This document shows, piece after piece, positions 41,221-52,848 of a DNA stretch of 64,000 nucleotides. The stretch is taken from contig CP012809.1 of NCBI GenBank assembly GCA_001936135.1, forward strand, positions 2,219,501 to 2,283,500, read 5' to 3'. Positions within the stretch are counted from its first letter, which is position 1. Every line of letters begins with the position of its first letter. The stretch is from Saccharomycopsis fibuligera x Saccharomycopsis cf. fibuligera (lineage: Eukaryota; Ascomycota; Saccharomycetes; Ascoideales; Saccharomycopsidaceae). A model generated the notes under the pieces. That model did no database searches. It worked only from the letters and a program-made list of their open reading frames with translations, and was not told the origin of the DNA. The position numbers were made by a program, and so were the translations under genes.

Positions 41221-42480
41221 ATGATCAGATCTTCTTGCAAAAGACCATTGACTAAGGTGAAGATACAGCTACATCGCCATAACCGTCAACCACTACTTTC
41301 GACAATAAGCCAAGCGGCATGCTTTAGCAGTACCAAACTCGCTCAAAACAGCAGCAGCAACAAAGAAACAGTACAAACTGTTGACTACAAATCTACCATC
41401 AACATCCCACCAAACAGTACAATTTTTTCAATGATCCAGCCCACTAATCGATTTCATATTGGCAACTATTTAGGAACAATCAAGATCTGGCGTGATTTCG
41501 CCAACAATGACCAGCTTCTCTCACCACAGTACAATACCAAGCTCCTTTTTGGTATTGCTGATCTTCACGCCATCACTACCCCGAAACCTGATCCTCTTCA
41601 GTTCAAAAAAGCTCGCATTGAAGCCATTGCTAGTATCATTGCCTCAGGAATAAGCCCTGAAAAGGCCATTATCTTCACCCAGTCAGCCATTCCTGAGCAC
41701 AGTGAGCTTTTTTGGATCATGTCGTGCCTTTCAGGTATGGGATACTTGAACCGTATGACTCAGTGGAAAAGTAAAAGTGCTGGCGTCAGTAGCACTGACT
41801 CCGTATTTGATGAAGAAATCCTTAAAAAAACCAAAGCCGGGGTTTTTATGTACCCGGTGCTACAAGCAGCGGATATTTTACTTTATCAATCTACTCATGT
41901 TCCCGTTGGTGAAGATCAAGCTCAACATTTGGAACTTTGTCGTCATGTATGCAATCTGTTCAACAAGCAATACGGTAATGCGCAATTCAAGTTTCCTGAG
42001 CCTCGTACGGTATTGGCTCCTACCAAAAAAATTCTCTCGCTAAGGGACCCACTGAAAAAAATGTCTAAATCTGATGCTGATCAAAACAGTTGCATTTATA
42101 TTACTGAAGACGCAAATACAATTCAGCGTAAGTTGAGAAAAGCAGTGACGGATTCTATCACTGATGAGCCATGGCAATATGATCCTGCGAAAAGACCAGG
42201 TGTATCCAACTTGATCAATATAGTTAGTGGCTTGACTAATCAAGGGACGGATTTGGTAGTGCAGCAGTTGCATGCGAAGGGCGTGGCTGATCATAAACAG
42301 TTGAAGGATTACGTTAGTGATGTGGTGATTAAGGAATTAGCTGGTGCGAAAAACAAATTTGAAGAGTTGATGGATAATGAAGAATACTTGTTGAAAGTTA
42401 TTGACGAAGGGAATCTGAAAGCTAGGGAGATTGCAGTGGAAAATATTAAACGCGTGAAACAATGCATCGGGCTTGCTTAG
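41221..42480 (+). CDS. MSW1: MSW1: mitochondrial tryptophanyl-tRNA synthetase
   Basis: The product is a 419-aa class I synthetase. The basic, Arg/Gln/Ser-rich first ~40 residues are a likely mitochondrial presequence. HIGH-type signature: PTNRFHIGNYLGTI. Tryptophan pocket and dimer blocks follow: LFGIADLHAITTP, GYLNRMTQWKSKS, YPVLQAADILLYQSTHVPVGEDQAQHLELCRHV. KMSKS loop: DPLKKMSKSDADQN. The C-terminal helical domain ends KRVKQCIGLA. It charges mitochondrial tRNA-Trp. A CTG codon (42415-42417) lies in GN-CTG-KAREIA, where relatives have a polar residue, so Ser is more likely than Leu there. A run of 35 A starts 13 bases after the stop. Confidence 0.96.
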   Translation: MIRSSCKRPLTKVKIQLHRHNRQPLLSTISQAACFSSTKLAQNSSSNKETVQTVDYKSTINIPPNSTIFSMIQPTNRFHIGNYLGTIKIWRDFANNDQLLSPQYNTKLLFGIADLHAITTPKPDPLQFKKARIEAIASIIASGISPEKAIIFTQSAIPEHSELFWIMSCLSGMGYLNRMTQWKSKSAGVSSTDSVFDEEILKKTKAGVFMYPVLQAADILLYQSTHVPVGEDQAQHLELCRHVCNLFNKQYGNAQFKFPEPRTVLAPTKKILSLRDPLKKMSKSDADQNSCIYITEDANTIQRKLRKAVTDSITDEPWQYDPAKRPGVSNLINIVSGLTNQGTDLVVQQLHAKGVADHKQLKDYVSDVVIKELAGAKNKFEELMDNEEYLLKVIDEGNLKAREIAVENIKRVKQCIGLA

Positions 42481-42492
42481 GAGACTACATCG

Positions 42493-42527
<35 letters not shown>
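42493..42527 (+). repeat. 35-bp poly(A) run after MSW1
   Basis: An uninterrupted A35 tract lies just downstream of the MSW1 stop. It is among the longest of many A/T homopolymers in this window. Confidence 0.9.
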
Positions 42528-42528
<1 letters not shown>

Positions 42529-45046
42529 AGAATGTCAAAAACCAAATATGTCTTCTGTCCAAATAATGCTTTTATGAAGATAAAGGTTGCACCGATTGGC
42601 AAATGGTTAATGGCCAATGGTACCCTTATACGTTTTTTGCTTCACTGTCTCCTGACCACTCAAATAACGGACACAAATAGCAAAACATTTCCTATACATA
42701 TAGACCTCAGTTATAGACTTACCTTGTAATTTATACATTAATACTACACAATGCATATTTTGGGACAGTAACGGCATGAAAAGAAAAAAAAAAAAGAAAA
42801 AAACATGGGGTTTTTGTTATTTTATTTAACCTGTAAGCTTGCATTATTGTCTTAGCTCTTGTGTGCAATTTTTGGCCTTTTTTTGATAGTTTTTGAACTT
42901 ATTAGACGTTTAGTTTTCTGGCTTATCGTTATGTTTTTTGGTTTGTTTGTTTTTGTTTGGTTCTTTTTGAATATGCCTTTTTTTTATATAAATCCTAAAG
43001 GATAGATATTATTCCCTTTCTCGTTATAAAGCGAGATCAACTTTACCGAAACGAATATAGAAAAGCATCTGTCAAAGCAGAAAAAAAAAAAAAAAAAAAA
43101 AAAGTGATCCTTCTTGCTTGCTGACAACAGACGACAATGTAGCGAGCGGAATCCGGAATTTCTGGGGCACATTAAACATTATACATTGCACGTCGCACCC
43201 CATGGGGTACCGCAAGAGTGAATCCAGTTGGACGATAATCACAATGACAACCGCAGATGAGACGCTAGCAAAGAAATAACAGCATTTATTGTTTTATATT
43301 CCGTTTGAGTGCTTGAGCTTTTTGAACTTTTTTAACATGACGTCGCGCGTATAATTCTTGCTCTTTGAAAAATTCAACCATAGCTAATGCTATTGTACAT
43401 AAGGCTTAAGAAGCTATGGACAAGGCAAAAAGGAAAACAAGCAACAAACAAAATTTTGTAGGCTTAAGGTCAAGAATTGCGGCGTCATTAGAACAGTTCT
43501 ACTGGCAAATTTCGGTATTATTCCTATAATTATCCAAAGGGCTATGCAATCCTGAAGCACGGCAATAGTTGACAGGAGCTATGCTAGCATAATCATTCTC
43601 TTTGGTTAATGCCTTCTTTAGAGGTGTTTTTCTTCTTGTGCCTTGACTCAATAAACCGATTGCAGCTATTTCAAAGTTTTGGTTCTAATGTTGTTCTCCT
43701 TGTTCCTATTCAACTGTGAATATCTGACAGTTAGCTAAAAAAATATTTTTAAGATATATGACCAATGGAAAGTATCAATTTTATCTCTTATCACTGTTTC
43801 AAGACGAGGGAACTTTCAAGGTTATAGAGAAGGTAAAATCTCATGGAGTCATTCATATTAGCTGGCTAAAGGTTTAGCAAGAGGATGTCAAAAAGAAGTG
43901 TATAAGTTCTTGTAGTGATTTAAAATTTTTGATACACCGGAAAGAGCCATAATATTTAAAAAGCAAAGAAGATTCATTCACCCATACACAATCGATTTTA
44001 AGCACAAAAAAACTAAACTGGACTTCTTTTTATTTAATGTTTTTTATCGTATATGTTTATGTCTGTTTGGTGTACCCTGAAGGTTCCTTGTTACTGGCAG
44101 CGCAAAGCTCCCTCTATTTAAACAATGGGTTTCACTTCGTTGTAAAGCATATTATTGTGATGTGTTTTTCTAATGTATGTTGAATACTTGTTTGTTGCTA
44201 ATAGACATCTATTTGTTCATAGGAAATTTTTTCTCTATTGATGTATAGCTTTGATCATGTATTTTTTTTTATTAACAGTATTTTTCTGTACGGCTGTGCC
44301 ACATGCCCTGTCCGCTATGTAGCCAAAGTCACCAAAAAAAAATCGAGCACCAAAAACTTACCCACATATAGACAGCATATGCAACTTACAGTAATGTCCT
44401 TAAGCTAACAATAACTGGCAATTCGCTCCCTAAAGCTTCTCTGAACTAGTCACCGATCCCGAAATATAAATCTGAGTGAACGTTCCAATCAAAATTGGGC
44501 ATCTGCGACAACGAGCTTCCCAACACGCACGGCTATATTCACACATTGCGTCAAATAAGAGCCTTAAAGCAAGTTTCGGAACTTATCATATAACGTATTC
44601 CAAGCTAACATTTAATCCTGCGTTTTTTATTTTTTATTTTTCTTCTTGTTTTTGTTTTTGATTGCAAAGTTGTGCTTAGCGTAAAAATTTTTAGAAAATT
44701 ATGCATTATTTGGGCTCCCACCAATTGGTTAATGGAATACGGTCATGGTCATCAATCGACCACTCATCCATACAAATGGAAATGCGTTTGTTCGTTCACG
44801 GGCAACTATGCTTGCCGTTTCACTAGTCCTAATAGGAAAAGTAAGATCGTGTATCTCGGAGAATCTTTCTCGCGTTGAAGCTTGACTTAGTTCCCGACGA
44901 GATTTGACTTCGGCTGAGCCAAAGTATGATTATACGCATACGGGCCTTTGATATAAAGCAGGCAATTGAATCAACAGCTGTACCTAGCAAAAACTACAAC
45001 CAAAACATTATTCATCAATCACAAAACAACTATAAACAGAATTAGA

Positions 45047-45066
45047 TCTTAGGTCTTAGGTCTTAG
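45047..45066. repeat. TCTTAGG tandem repeat
   Basis: Three copies of a 7-bp unit lie in the ALD5 upstream region. No function is known. Confidence 0.7.
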
Positions 45067-45878
45067 ATTCTCCTTGCAACAGCCAAGCCAGAATTTTGGC
45101 TAAAGCGTAAATTTCCAATTGCAATTGGTGTAGGTGAGGAATCGGCGTCTTTAGTGAGTGCCGAGATGTACATAAAACTAGCCAAGATCTTGGGAGGAGG
45201 CAAAAATATACAATTGAGCCAATTGTGCTATGGGGGAGTAGTGATTACAATCTCCGAGCATGGAGTTGACCTTGAAACGAACTTGGACTAAGACTTACCA
45301 AGAAAAAATTAAGTAGTTTTTTATTCACGGTTGTTACAAGTTTAAATAACACCGGCCAAGAACTCAATTAACAAAAATTTTAGCCAAGACACCATTCAGT
45401 GGATTCTTAAAATCTTTATTGTTATAGCTGTTCGGCTTTAAGAAATTGAAGAAAAAAAAAAAAAAGCAGCACAGCAGCTGATTTTTCCCACTTGACTTTA
45501 CAATTGCAGGAATTGTAGATTATAAAGAAGAATGTTACAGCAGCAAAGCTTGAAAAGTGGAGTCTGCGCTTCTGCTTACTCAGCGCACCAGCAGCGGCTG
45601 CGCCGGTGTTTTCGGACGGCGACAGTCGACAGTCGGCAGTCAACAACAGCAAGTAGTAGAGCCCGCGCTCCTGTTTCATCAACCGCCTCCCGTGCACGTA
45701 TTATTGACGGGCTGTACTGTATAAACTACTATAATGCTAACTGGCCAATCGAGGCCTTTGAACGTGGGCCCCCCGCTGGCCACTGGAGCCCCTCTTTCTG
45801 TAGACAAGACAAGAGGACTGCAAAACTCAGTACACTAGAGTAACTAGTGCTTCTACTGATCTCGGTGTTTAGAGATAT

Positions 45879-45917
45879 GAATTGAATTGAATTGAATTGA
45901 ATTGTGTTGAATTGAAT
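45879..45917. repeat. GAATT pentamer repeat
   Basis: Five direct GAATT units and two more after a short break lie inside the GC-richer island upstream of ALD5. Confidence 0.8.
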
Positions 45918-46500
45918 AATTGCAACAGCAGTCCTCAAGCCCCAACAAACCGCTCCACTCCGTTCCAGCGCTGCTAGCAGCCGCTCTCCTTTCACTGCCT
46001 CTTGTTCTTCTAAAACCCGAGCCCGCAATTCGACTGGCAAATGCTCTTGATGGCACTGGCTACAGCCGTGCTTTACCGTCCACCACTACGTAATCTGTAT
46101 AAACGTTATCTGCCCCATGGCGCATGGATAAGCATAAACAGGCGCCACCAGGCACCGCCGCGTACAGTTAAGCAGTGTTTTTACCGTCGAGTGTGCGTTT
46201 TGGTACCCCGCTTTGTTGCTTGCCTCTGTAGAGCACTGCCCAATACTGTATGGCAACGTTTGACGACGTTTGCACATGCTTTACTATGCTTCACAATGCA
46301 TGCCCACCACCCACCGGGTGCAGGGTGTGCCCCACTTTCTGCACGCTGGCCCAAAAATTTTTTCCTGTTTCTTTGGCTGTTCTTGGTGTTTATACTGCCA
46401 TGCAGACACCGTACTGTTTAATCAATAGTGGGGCATTAAAATTTCTTTTGGTTCTTGATTTGTAATGGGCTTTGCTCTTCCGAGATGGTTAGATCTCCGC

Positions 46501-46508
46501 TATAAATA
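46501..46508 (+). promoter_or_regulatory. TATA box of ALD5
   Basis: TATAAATA lies 134 bp before the start codon, followed by a pyrimidine-rich leader. Spacing fits a yeast TATA promoter. Confidence 0.55.
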
Positions 46509-46552
46509 TCTTGAGGATTCCTCATCTTACAGCATTGATCTCTTGTTTTTTT

Positions 46553-46585
46553 TTCTTCTTCTTCTTCTTCTTCTTCTTCTTCTTC
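46553..46585 (+). repeat. TTC repeat in the ALD5 leader
   Basis: About eleven TTC units lie 50-80 bp before the start codon, probably within the 5' untranslated leader. Confidence 0.85.
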
Positions 46586-46634
46586 ATACAATTTGTATAC
46601 TTTATATTATATCATACACTACAAACATACAATA

Positions 46635-48209
46635 ATGTTCGCTGCTACCAGAATTATCAGATCTCAAGCGGTCTCCAAGTCTGCTCTCAGAGCCTCCACT
46701 AGACTCTACACCACTCACTTGCCATTGTCTGTGCCTGTTGAATTGCCAAACGGTATTAAATACGAACAACCAACTGGTTTGTTTATCAACAACGAATTTG
46801 TCCCATCTAGACAAGGAAAAGTCTTCAGTGTCATTAACCCATCTACTGAAGAAGAAATTACCGAAGTTTACGAAGCTAGAGAAGACGATGTTGACATTGC
46901 TGTTGATGCTGCTCAAAAAGCTTTCAACTCCGAATGGAGACATGCTGACCCAGCTACCAGAGGTAAGGCTCTTTACAACTTGGCTGAATTGATTGAAGAA
47001 AACGCTGAAACTTTGGCTGGTATTGAGTCCTTGGACAATGGTAAAGCTTTGGCCAATGCTAGAGGTGATGTTGGTCTCGTTGCCAAATACATTAGATCTT
47101 CTGCTGGTTTTGCCGACAAGATTTACGGTAGAATCATTGAAACTGGTTCTAGTCACTTTTCTTACTCTAGAAGAGAACCATTGGGTGTTTGCGGTCAAAT
47201 CATTCCATGGAACTTCCCATTGTTGATGTGGTCTTGGAAAATTGGTCCAGCTTTGGCTACTGGTAACACTGTTGTCCTTAAGCCAGCTGAAGCCACCCCA
47301 TTGAGTGCCTTGTTTGCTTCCAAGTTGGTTAAAGAAGCCGGTATCCCAGCTGGTGTTGTTAACATTGTCCCAGGTTTCGGTAAGATTGTTGGTGAAAAGA
47401 TCTCCAGACATCCAAAGATTAAGAAGATTGCTTTCACTGGTTCCACTGCTACTGGTAGACACATTATGAAAGCTGCTGCTGAAAGCAACTTGAAGAAAGT
47501 CACTTTGGAATTGGGTGGTAAGTCTCCAAATATTGTCTTCAACGACTGTGACGTCAAACAAACTGTTCAAAACTTAATCAACGGTATCTTTTACAACTCT
47601 GGTGAAGTGTGTTGTGCTGGTTCTAGAATCTACATTCAAGAAGGTATCTACGACACTATTTTGAAGGAATTCAAGAATGCTGTTGAAGCTCTTAAGGTCG
47701 GTAACCCATTCGAAGAAGGTGTTTTCCAAGGTGCTCAAACTTCCCAAATGCAATTGGACAAGATTTTGGGTTATGTTGATATCGGTAAACAAGAAGGTGC
47801 TACTCTTGTTACTGGTGGTAAGAGAGCAACCGAAAAGGGTTACTTTGTTGCCCCAACTGTTTTCGCTGACGTTAAAGAAAACATGAGAATTGTCAAGGAA
47901 GAAATCTTTGGTCCAATTGTCACTGTTAGCAAATTCAAGACCGTTGATGAAGTTGTTGAATTGGCTAATGCTTCCGAATACGGTTTGGCTGGTGGTGTCC
48001 ACACCACTGACATTAACAAGGCCATTGACGTTGCTCACAGAATTAACTCTGGTACCATCTGGGTCAACACTTACAATGACTTCCATCAACAAGTTCCATT
48101 CGGTGGTTTCGGTGTTTCTGGTATTGGTAGAGAAATGGGTATCGATGCTTTGGACAACTACACTCAAATTAAATCTGTTAGAGCCAAGATTACTCCAAGA
48201 TACGAGTAA
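46635..48209 (+). CDS. ALD5: ALD5-type mitochondrial aldehyde dehydrogenase
   Basis: Start ATG 46635 ([21 protein letters not shown]) gives 524 aa; an in-frame TTG-like extension to 46593 is ignored. The Arg/Ser-rich N-terminus is a mitochondrial presequence. Dehydrogenase signatures: [18 protein letters not shown] (NAD site), FTGSTATGR, catalytic Glu in [12 protein letters not shown] and catalytic Cys in [12 protein letters not shown], then [12 protein letters not shown] and [15 protein letters not shown]. It oxidises acetaldehyde and similar aldehydes to acids with NAD(P), supplying acetate and reducing power in the matrix. Codon use is strongly biased (TTG, AGA, GGT), so expression is probably high. 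The paralogue assignment (ALD4, ALD5 or ALD6 group) is less sure than the family. Confidence 0.9.
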   Translation: MFAATRIIRSQAVSKSALRASTRLYTTHLPLSVPVELPNGIKYEQPTGLFINNEFVPSRQGKVFSVINPSTEEEITEVYEAREDDVDIAVDAAQKAFNSEWRHADPATRGKALYNLAELIEENAETLAGIESLDNGKALANARGDVGLVAKYIRSSAGFADKIYGRIIETGSSHFSYSRREPLGVCGQIIPWNFPLLMWSWKIGPALATGNTVVLKPAEATPLSALFASKLVKEAGIPAGVVNIVPGFGKIVGEKISRHPKIKKIAFTGSTATGRHIMKAAAESNLKKVTLELGGKSPNIVFNDCDVKQTVQNLINGIFYNSGEVCCAGSRIYIQEGIYDTILKEFKNAVEALKVGNPFEEGVFQGAQTSQMQLDKILGYVDIGKQEGATLVTGGKRATEKGYFVAPTVFADVKENMRIVKEEIFGPIVTVSKFKTVDEVVELANASEYGLAGGVHTTDINKAIDVAHRINSGTIWVNTYNDFHQQVPFGGFGVSGIGREMGIDALDNYTQIKSVRAKITPRYE

Positions 48210-50011
48210 ATTTAAAACAATTGTTCTCTAAAAAAAAAGAAAAAAGGAAAGATAAAGTTTCTTACTTCATGACATGACTGTTTGATTTTTTGGGTTTGAC
48301 TTTTTTTTTCTTTTTTTTTTTTTTTGTTTTTTGCTCTCTTATGATTTTGTTGTTACGTTTTGTCATGCATTTTTTTATACTACTCCATCTTTCTCTGTTT
48401 TATTCACGTTATAGATATACTCCAAGGTAATTTTGGATCTTGATACATATATTCCAGCTCCCGTTTTTATTTCTTGTTGACAGTTGTTTTGGCTGGTCAA
48501 ACTTTTTATTACTCACTAATGTACAGTTATATTCCAATGGTTTAAAAAATAACACGCTGTAAGTTTTATTGATGTATTTTTGGTATCTCTTTGCAGTTAA
48601 AGTTAGCCGTTTCCGCCTTAAGATTTGAGATTTGCAAGAAATTTAAAAAATTAAGATTTGCAGAGTCCTTAAGCTTTCCGATGACGGTGGTCAAGTTTTA
48701 TTGTATGCACGCGCCCCTCGAAGTCTGCTTCCCCACAAACCATAACTGTATTTGCTGACATATCAACAAATTTTAGGCGTACGTGCAACTGTCTAAGAGC
48801 AAAAAACGAATGGAGACGCAAAAATTGTTCTAAACTCCGAATCGATGCTGGACTCACTGGGACTCGGTGTTCCAGCACGCGCGGATGGCATGAGCTGGAG
48901 CATACAAATAGCATGCTATTTCGAATATTGTAAAGAGTGTACGGTATTCAGCTTGGGAATGGGGAGGCAGAAGAAGACATATATGTCTGGCATATATAGA
49001 TACCCTTTCCGGTGAGAAAAAATTGGATACACGCGCACATGTTAGAAATTCATTTATTCAGACTGGCGCCATTCCGTTCTTGTTTTACCAAGTCTGGCCG
49101 ATATGAGGCTACGGAGGCACAAATGCACGTTAATTCGGATTGAAATATTCGAAAAATGTCCTACTATAGCTGTAGCTGGTGGTCAAGGATTTTCCCGGCA
49201 AAGATAAATATCTATGCATTCTACTGTAGGTTGCTCTCTAGATAAATTGATGAGTAGAATGGCTGATTGGTTGAGGTGAATGTGAATGTCAATGTCAATG
49301 TCAATGTGAATGTGAATGTGACTTATTCTGGTATCATGTGTAGTTTACTCAGTGGTTGATATATTTGTTTGTTTGTTTTGCCAACTGGTGCGGCTCTACA
49401 CTTTTTAAATAGTCAAATATTCAGCATAATTCTGGTCACACTTTAGCCAGGAATTCGGAAAGACCAATTTTGCTGCTTTAGAATGCATTGGATGGCAGAG
49501 TATTAACACACACCTGATCCTATGACTCTACAATTGTTTATACAAACCAGCATAATACGGAATAAAACAATGAAATATTAGTATCAACTTTTCATACTTT
49601 TTTCGTTTTAGATAGATACTGTATAGTATGGCACAGAGTTATAATATACATTTTGGGCACAGGAAATTTGAAATTTGGTCTAAACAAGCAAACCAAAAAA
49701 CACGCAAAGCAAAAACAAAAACACAGTGTAGCTTTTATAGCAGAGATAGCAAGAATGATAAAAAAAATGAATAAGTGAAATAGATGAAACAAAACCCAAT
49801 CAGTACATAGAAAGAGAGAGGGAAAAAAGTACGGCACTGCACTATTGATACAAAGAATATACATGTGAAGTTCTGGCGCTGTCTCGCAATAATACAAGTA
49901 GTTTGTTTATAGTCCGCTACCGTGGCATATCAAAAAAAAAAAAGCTTTTTTTCTGTTCAGTGGACATTACCAATATAAAAATTGAGCTCCGTTGCGATTT
50001 AACGAGAACAT
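48210..50011. other. ALD5/HMO1 convergent 1.8 kb region
   Basis: The region lies between two convergent stop codons, unusually long for facing 3' ends. It has T-runs (48301-48325), and a hexamer repeat (49278-49320). Minus-strand frames 48669-48914 and 49592-49897 match nothing known. A small gene cannot be excluded but none is supported. Confidence 0.4.
49278..49320. repeat. [GC]AATGT hexamer repeat
   Basis: About seven tandem GAATGT/CAATGT units lie in the ALD5-HMO1 intergenic region. Confidence 0.85.
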
Positions 50012-51512
50012 CTATTCTTGAGATCCAACACTTTTTCTCTTTGACTTTTCCTTTTTCTTTTTGTCCTTTTTGTCCTTCTTCTCCTTTTTCTCTTTCTTTG
50101 GTTCTTGTTGTTCTTTACCATCTTTCACGCTTTCTTTACCGGCTTTTTCTTTAGTTTCTTCTTTTTCCTTCTTAGCCTTCAAATCAGCTTCGTCTTCAGT
50201 GTATGGATCAATTGGGGTCTTGATCACATAAGCAAGCGACAATTGCGACAAGTCCAAGTCTTCTGCATTGGCATCACCGCCTTCCTCTTTAGCCTGTTTA
50301 GCCGCGGCATAACGATCTTTTTCCTTGTTGTAAACTTCCAATTGCTCAGCATAGGATTTCTTCCATTTGGCCTTTTCATCCTCAGACAAGGCGGTCCAAC
50401 GCTTTGTGACTTCTTGTGTCATGTCGCCAGAATTTAATGGTGGCAAGGAAAGTTTGCTACGTTGTTCTTTGAGTACTTGACGACAGTATGCGTTGAAGGC
50501 AAAAAACATGGTGAGAGGTTTCTTTGGAGCGTTTGGATCTTGAACTTTACGTTTCTTTGGGGCAGGGCTGTCTTCGTCAGGGTTTTTTTCTGATCTCTCG
50601 TTGAGCTTGCTTTCCTTGGCTGACTTTGGGGTAGCAGCAGTAACGGTGGCGGCGTTAGCATCTCCATTGGTTTCAACATCAGCAACTGGGGCGGAGGCAG
50701 CGCCATTGGTAGCGCCATTGGCAGCAGCATTAGCAGCAGCAGCAGCAGCAGCAGCAGCCTTTGAGGCCTTAGTTGCTCTTTTAGCCTTAGCTGGAGTAGC
50801 TGGAGTAGCTGGCGTTTCAGCAGCAGCAGCGGTAGCAGCAGTTTTGCTGTCATCAGATTGTGCTGGAGCAGCGGCTTTGGCCTTAGATTTGGTAGAAGCT
50901 TTTGTGGCTGGTTTGGTGGTAGTAGCGGCGGTGGTGGCTGGAGCAATATTGTTGACTGAGGAGTTGATTTCACCAGCAGCACTAGTCAAAGCACTAAAAT
51001 TGGCAACCAAGTCTTTTAGAACAGCAGCAGTGACTGGATCACTGCTGGTGCTGGAGGCCTTACTGGCAGCATTAAAGAACTTGATGGTGGCGCCAGCAGC
51101 ATCGTTGGCGGCTCTTGAGAGCTCAAAGAGAGAAGCGACGAGCTAGAAATTGGGTTAGTAATTAAAGGATGCTTGAGTTGTTTTTTTTTTTTTCTTTTTT
51201 CTTTTTTGTTTGTTCTAATACGCGGCTTTTTATGGCTGTTTGCTGTATTGGTAGTACCTGTTGTGTGTTCTTTGATGAAAGAAGACAATTATTCATTTTG
51301 TCCGCATTGGAAGGACGCGTCTGTGTATATTGGTGTAGCAGTTCGACGGTTATCCTGTATATATAAATGCGCGTTGAAACAATATTATTAATTTTCTCTT
51401 CCTATACTGAAAAGGACAAGCCACGAAAACAAACAGCAAATAAGACAATAGACTATGGTATTCAACATACGGCGTCTTTGGTGACCTTGAGGTCTGCTTG
51501 TGCACTGGACAT
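50012..51512 (-). CDS. HMO1: HMO1: HMG-box chromatin protein, two exons
   Basis: Exon 1 is 51512-51471 (MSSAQADLKVTKDA) and exon 2 is 51142-50012, joined in phase 0 to 390 aa. The 328-nt intron (51470-51143) has GTATGT, TACTAAC and TTCTAG. Spliced, the N-terminus reads KVTKDALVASLFELSRAAN, matching box A of S. cerevisiae Hmo1; the longest open frame begins only at a TTG 44 codons inside exon 2. A long Ala/Thr/Lys linker follows with poly-Ala and histone-H1-like TPATPAKAKRATKA. The HMG box (about 205-285) has DPNAPKKPLTMFFAFNAYCRQVL, and the C-terminal tail is Lys/Glu-rich. It is much longer than the 246-aa S. cerevisiae protein, mostly in the linker. Hmo1 acts on rDNA and ribosomal-protein promoters. 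Confidence 0.9.
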
Positions 51513-52707
51513 GATGTGCTATGTGTATGTATGTGGGTTGGTTGGTTGGTTAGATAGCTAGCTAGCTGAAGCAATGTAGGTAAGCAGGTGGGTAGGCAGG
51601 TAGGTCAAGTACGTTAGGTAGGTTGCCAGGAGGAAATAAAAGCAGAGAAATGGCGGCCGTGGGGGAGGAGGACCCCCCTGGAATCGCCGGTGGTGCTGCG
51701 AATTTTTCTTTTTTTTTTTCTTTCGTTTTTCGTTTTGGGCGAGATTTCGCTGCGCTAGACGGGGGACTGCTGCCTCAGGAATGGAGCGAAACGTTCGGGC
51801 GGTGCGTGCGGTGCGGTGGGAGCTCCCGGTAGCCAGCCAGTTGGTGGCTAGGGGCCCTGGGGCAGTTTTTCGTTGGGTGGTGGCATTTCGCTAAGCGGGG
51901 GCTAGTTAAGGGAGAACATAATGGAACAGAGCGCCAGGCTGATCAGGCACTAGATCGTAGAGACTATGCTTCGTTTTGGTTGCAATGCTGGTAGTTGAAT
52001 TGGGCGGTTAAAGGCTTCTCGAAAGATTCTCGGTACTTGAGAGGTTGGCGAATTAGCGGTTGCATCTGATTGATTTGTAGAGTTCACACCTTTCGTTGGC
52101 GGTCGGCGGTCTGCAGCAACGGAAGCCATGCCCTGCACAAGGTTGACACAGCAAGAGCAAGTGGTAGATCCTTGAAGACAATCCTTCTCCTCATAATCTG
52201 TCAAACACGCTTATTTTTTCTGTAGGTATGTTTAAACCTCACCATCGATAGATGCGCATCTTCTAACAGAGGGAAATGCTGTCTGTCTGTCAAAAAAAAA
52301 AAAAAAAAAAAAAGTGAATTTGCTTTGTAAAGATTCGTTTCATCCCAAGTGGCTTTTGCTTATATTTTTTTTTCTTTCACACACAATACCGATTTATTAT
52401 TTCTATATAAACGGTAGAAAATATAATCTTATAAACTTATCTATATAGTATATACAGTATAGTTCAGTTGTTATTATATAGGGGAAACTTATACAAGTGA
52501 AAACCCCGTTAGTATTAGTTAGACTTTAGTGGATCTTTTGGATTTGAAATAGATATAGGAGAGATTATAGTCTAGGATGAATAACATTTTTTTTTTTTTT
52601 TTTTATTTTTTTTTTTTTTTTTTTGAGGGTCATTACTCGCTCATTGAGTCCATTATTTACCAGTTGGGCTAGTCTGACTATGCCATTATATTACTTACCA
52701 AGCTTCA

Positions 52708-52791
52708 TTCCTCATGGCCCAATGGTTAAGGCACTCGACTACGGCTTTGATAGGAATCGAGGGATTCCAGGTTCGAATCCTGGTGGGGAAG
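52708..52791 (+). tRNA. tRNA-Arg(ACG) with an 11-nt intron
   Basis: The segment folds as a full cloverleaf. The acceptor stem TTCCTCA pairs with TGGGGAA (one G-T pair) with discriminator G at 52791. The D arm is GCC..GGC with loop CAATGGTTAA. The anticodon stem CTCGA pairs with TCGAG. The T arm CCAGG-TTCGAAT-CCTGG holds the B box GGTTCGAATCC. The loop reads CT-ACG-G, then 11 extra bases (CTTTGATAGGA), then A: an intron at the canonical place one base after the anticodon. The mature length is 73. A T-run follows as the Pol III stop. The body closely resembles S. cerevisiae tRNA-Arg(ACG) (TTCCTCGTGGCCCAATGG..), which I recall as having no intron. Confidence 0.92.
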
Positions 52792-52816
52792 CTCTTTTTT
52801 TGCAACTTTTTGGCTC

Positions 52817-52848
<32 letters not shown>

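Larger units (their letters stand above)
42481..46634. other. 4.2 kb gene-free region upstream of ALD5
   Basis: The region runs from the MSW1 stop to the ALD5 start. It begins with 35 A (42493-42527), has another A-run near 43080-43103, then AT-rich sequence to about 45500. A GC-richer island (45540-46440) carries CCCC[AG]C blocks resembling Mig1-type sites, a TCTTAGG triplet repeat (45047-45066) and GAATT units (45879-45917). ALD5-proximal sequence has TATAAATA and a TTC repeat. The frames between 45422 and 46465 overlap each other on both strands and match nothing known. No tRNA or spliced gene was found. Confidence 0.5.

Noticed and set aside
45422-46465. Several overlapping 60-126 codon frames upstream of ALD5
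   Set aside because: They overlap on both strands in a GC-rich island where stop codons are rare, and none has a recognisable motif.
42481-46634. Centromere candidate in the longest gene-free region
   Set aside because: No large inverted repeats were seen, and AT-rich gene-free length alone is not evidence in this group.
52490-52700. TACTAAC and GTAAGT on the minus strand near the tRNA, as a possible intron
   Set aside because: The exons would have to include the tRNA gene and long homopolymers, and no protein emerges. Chance matches.
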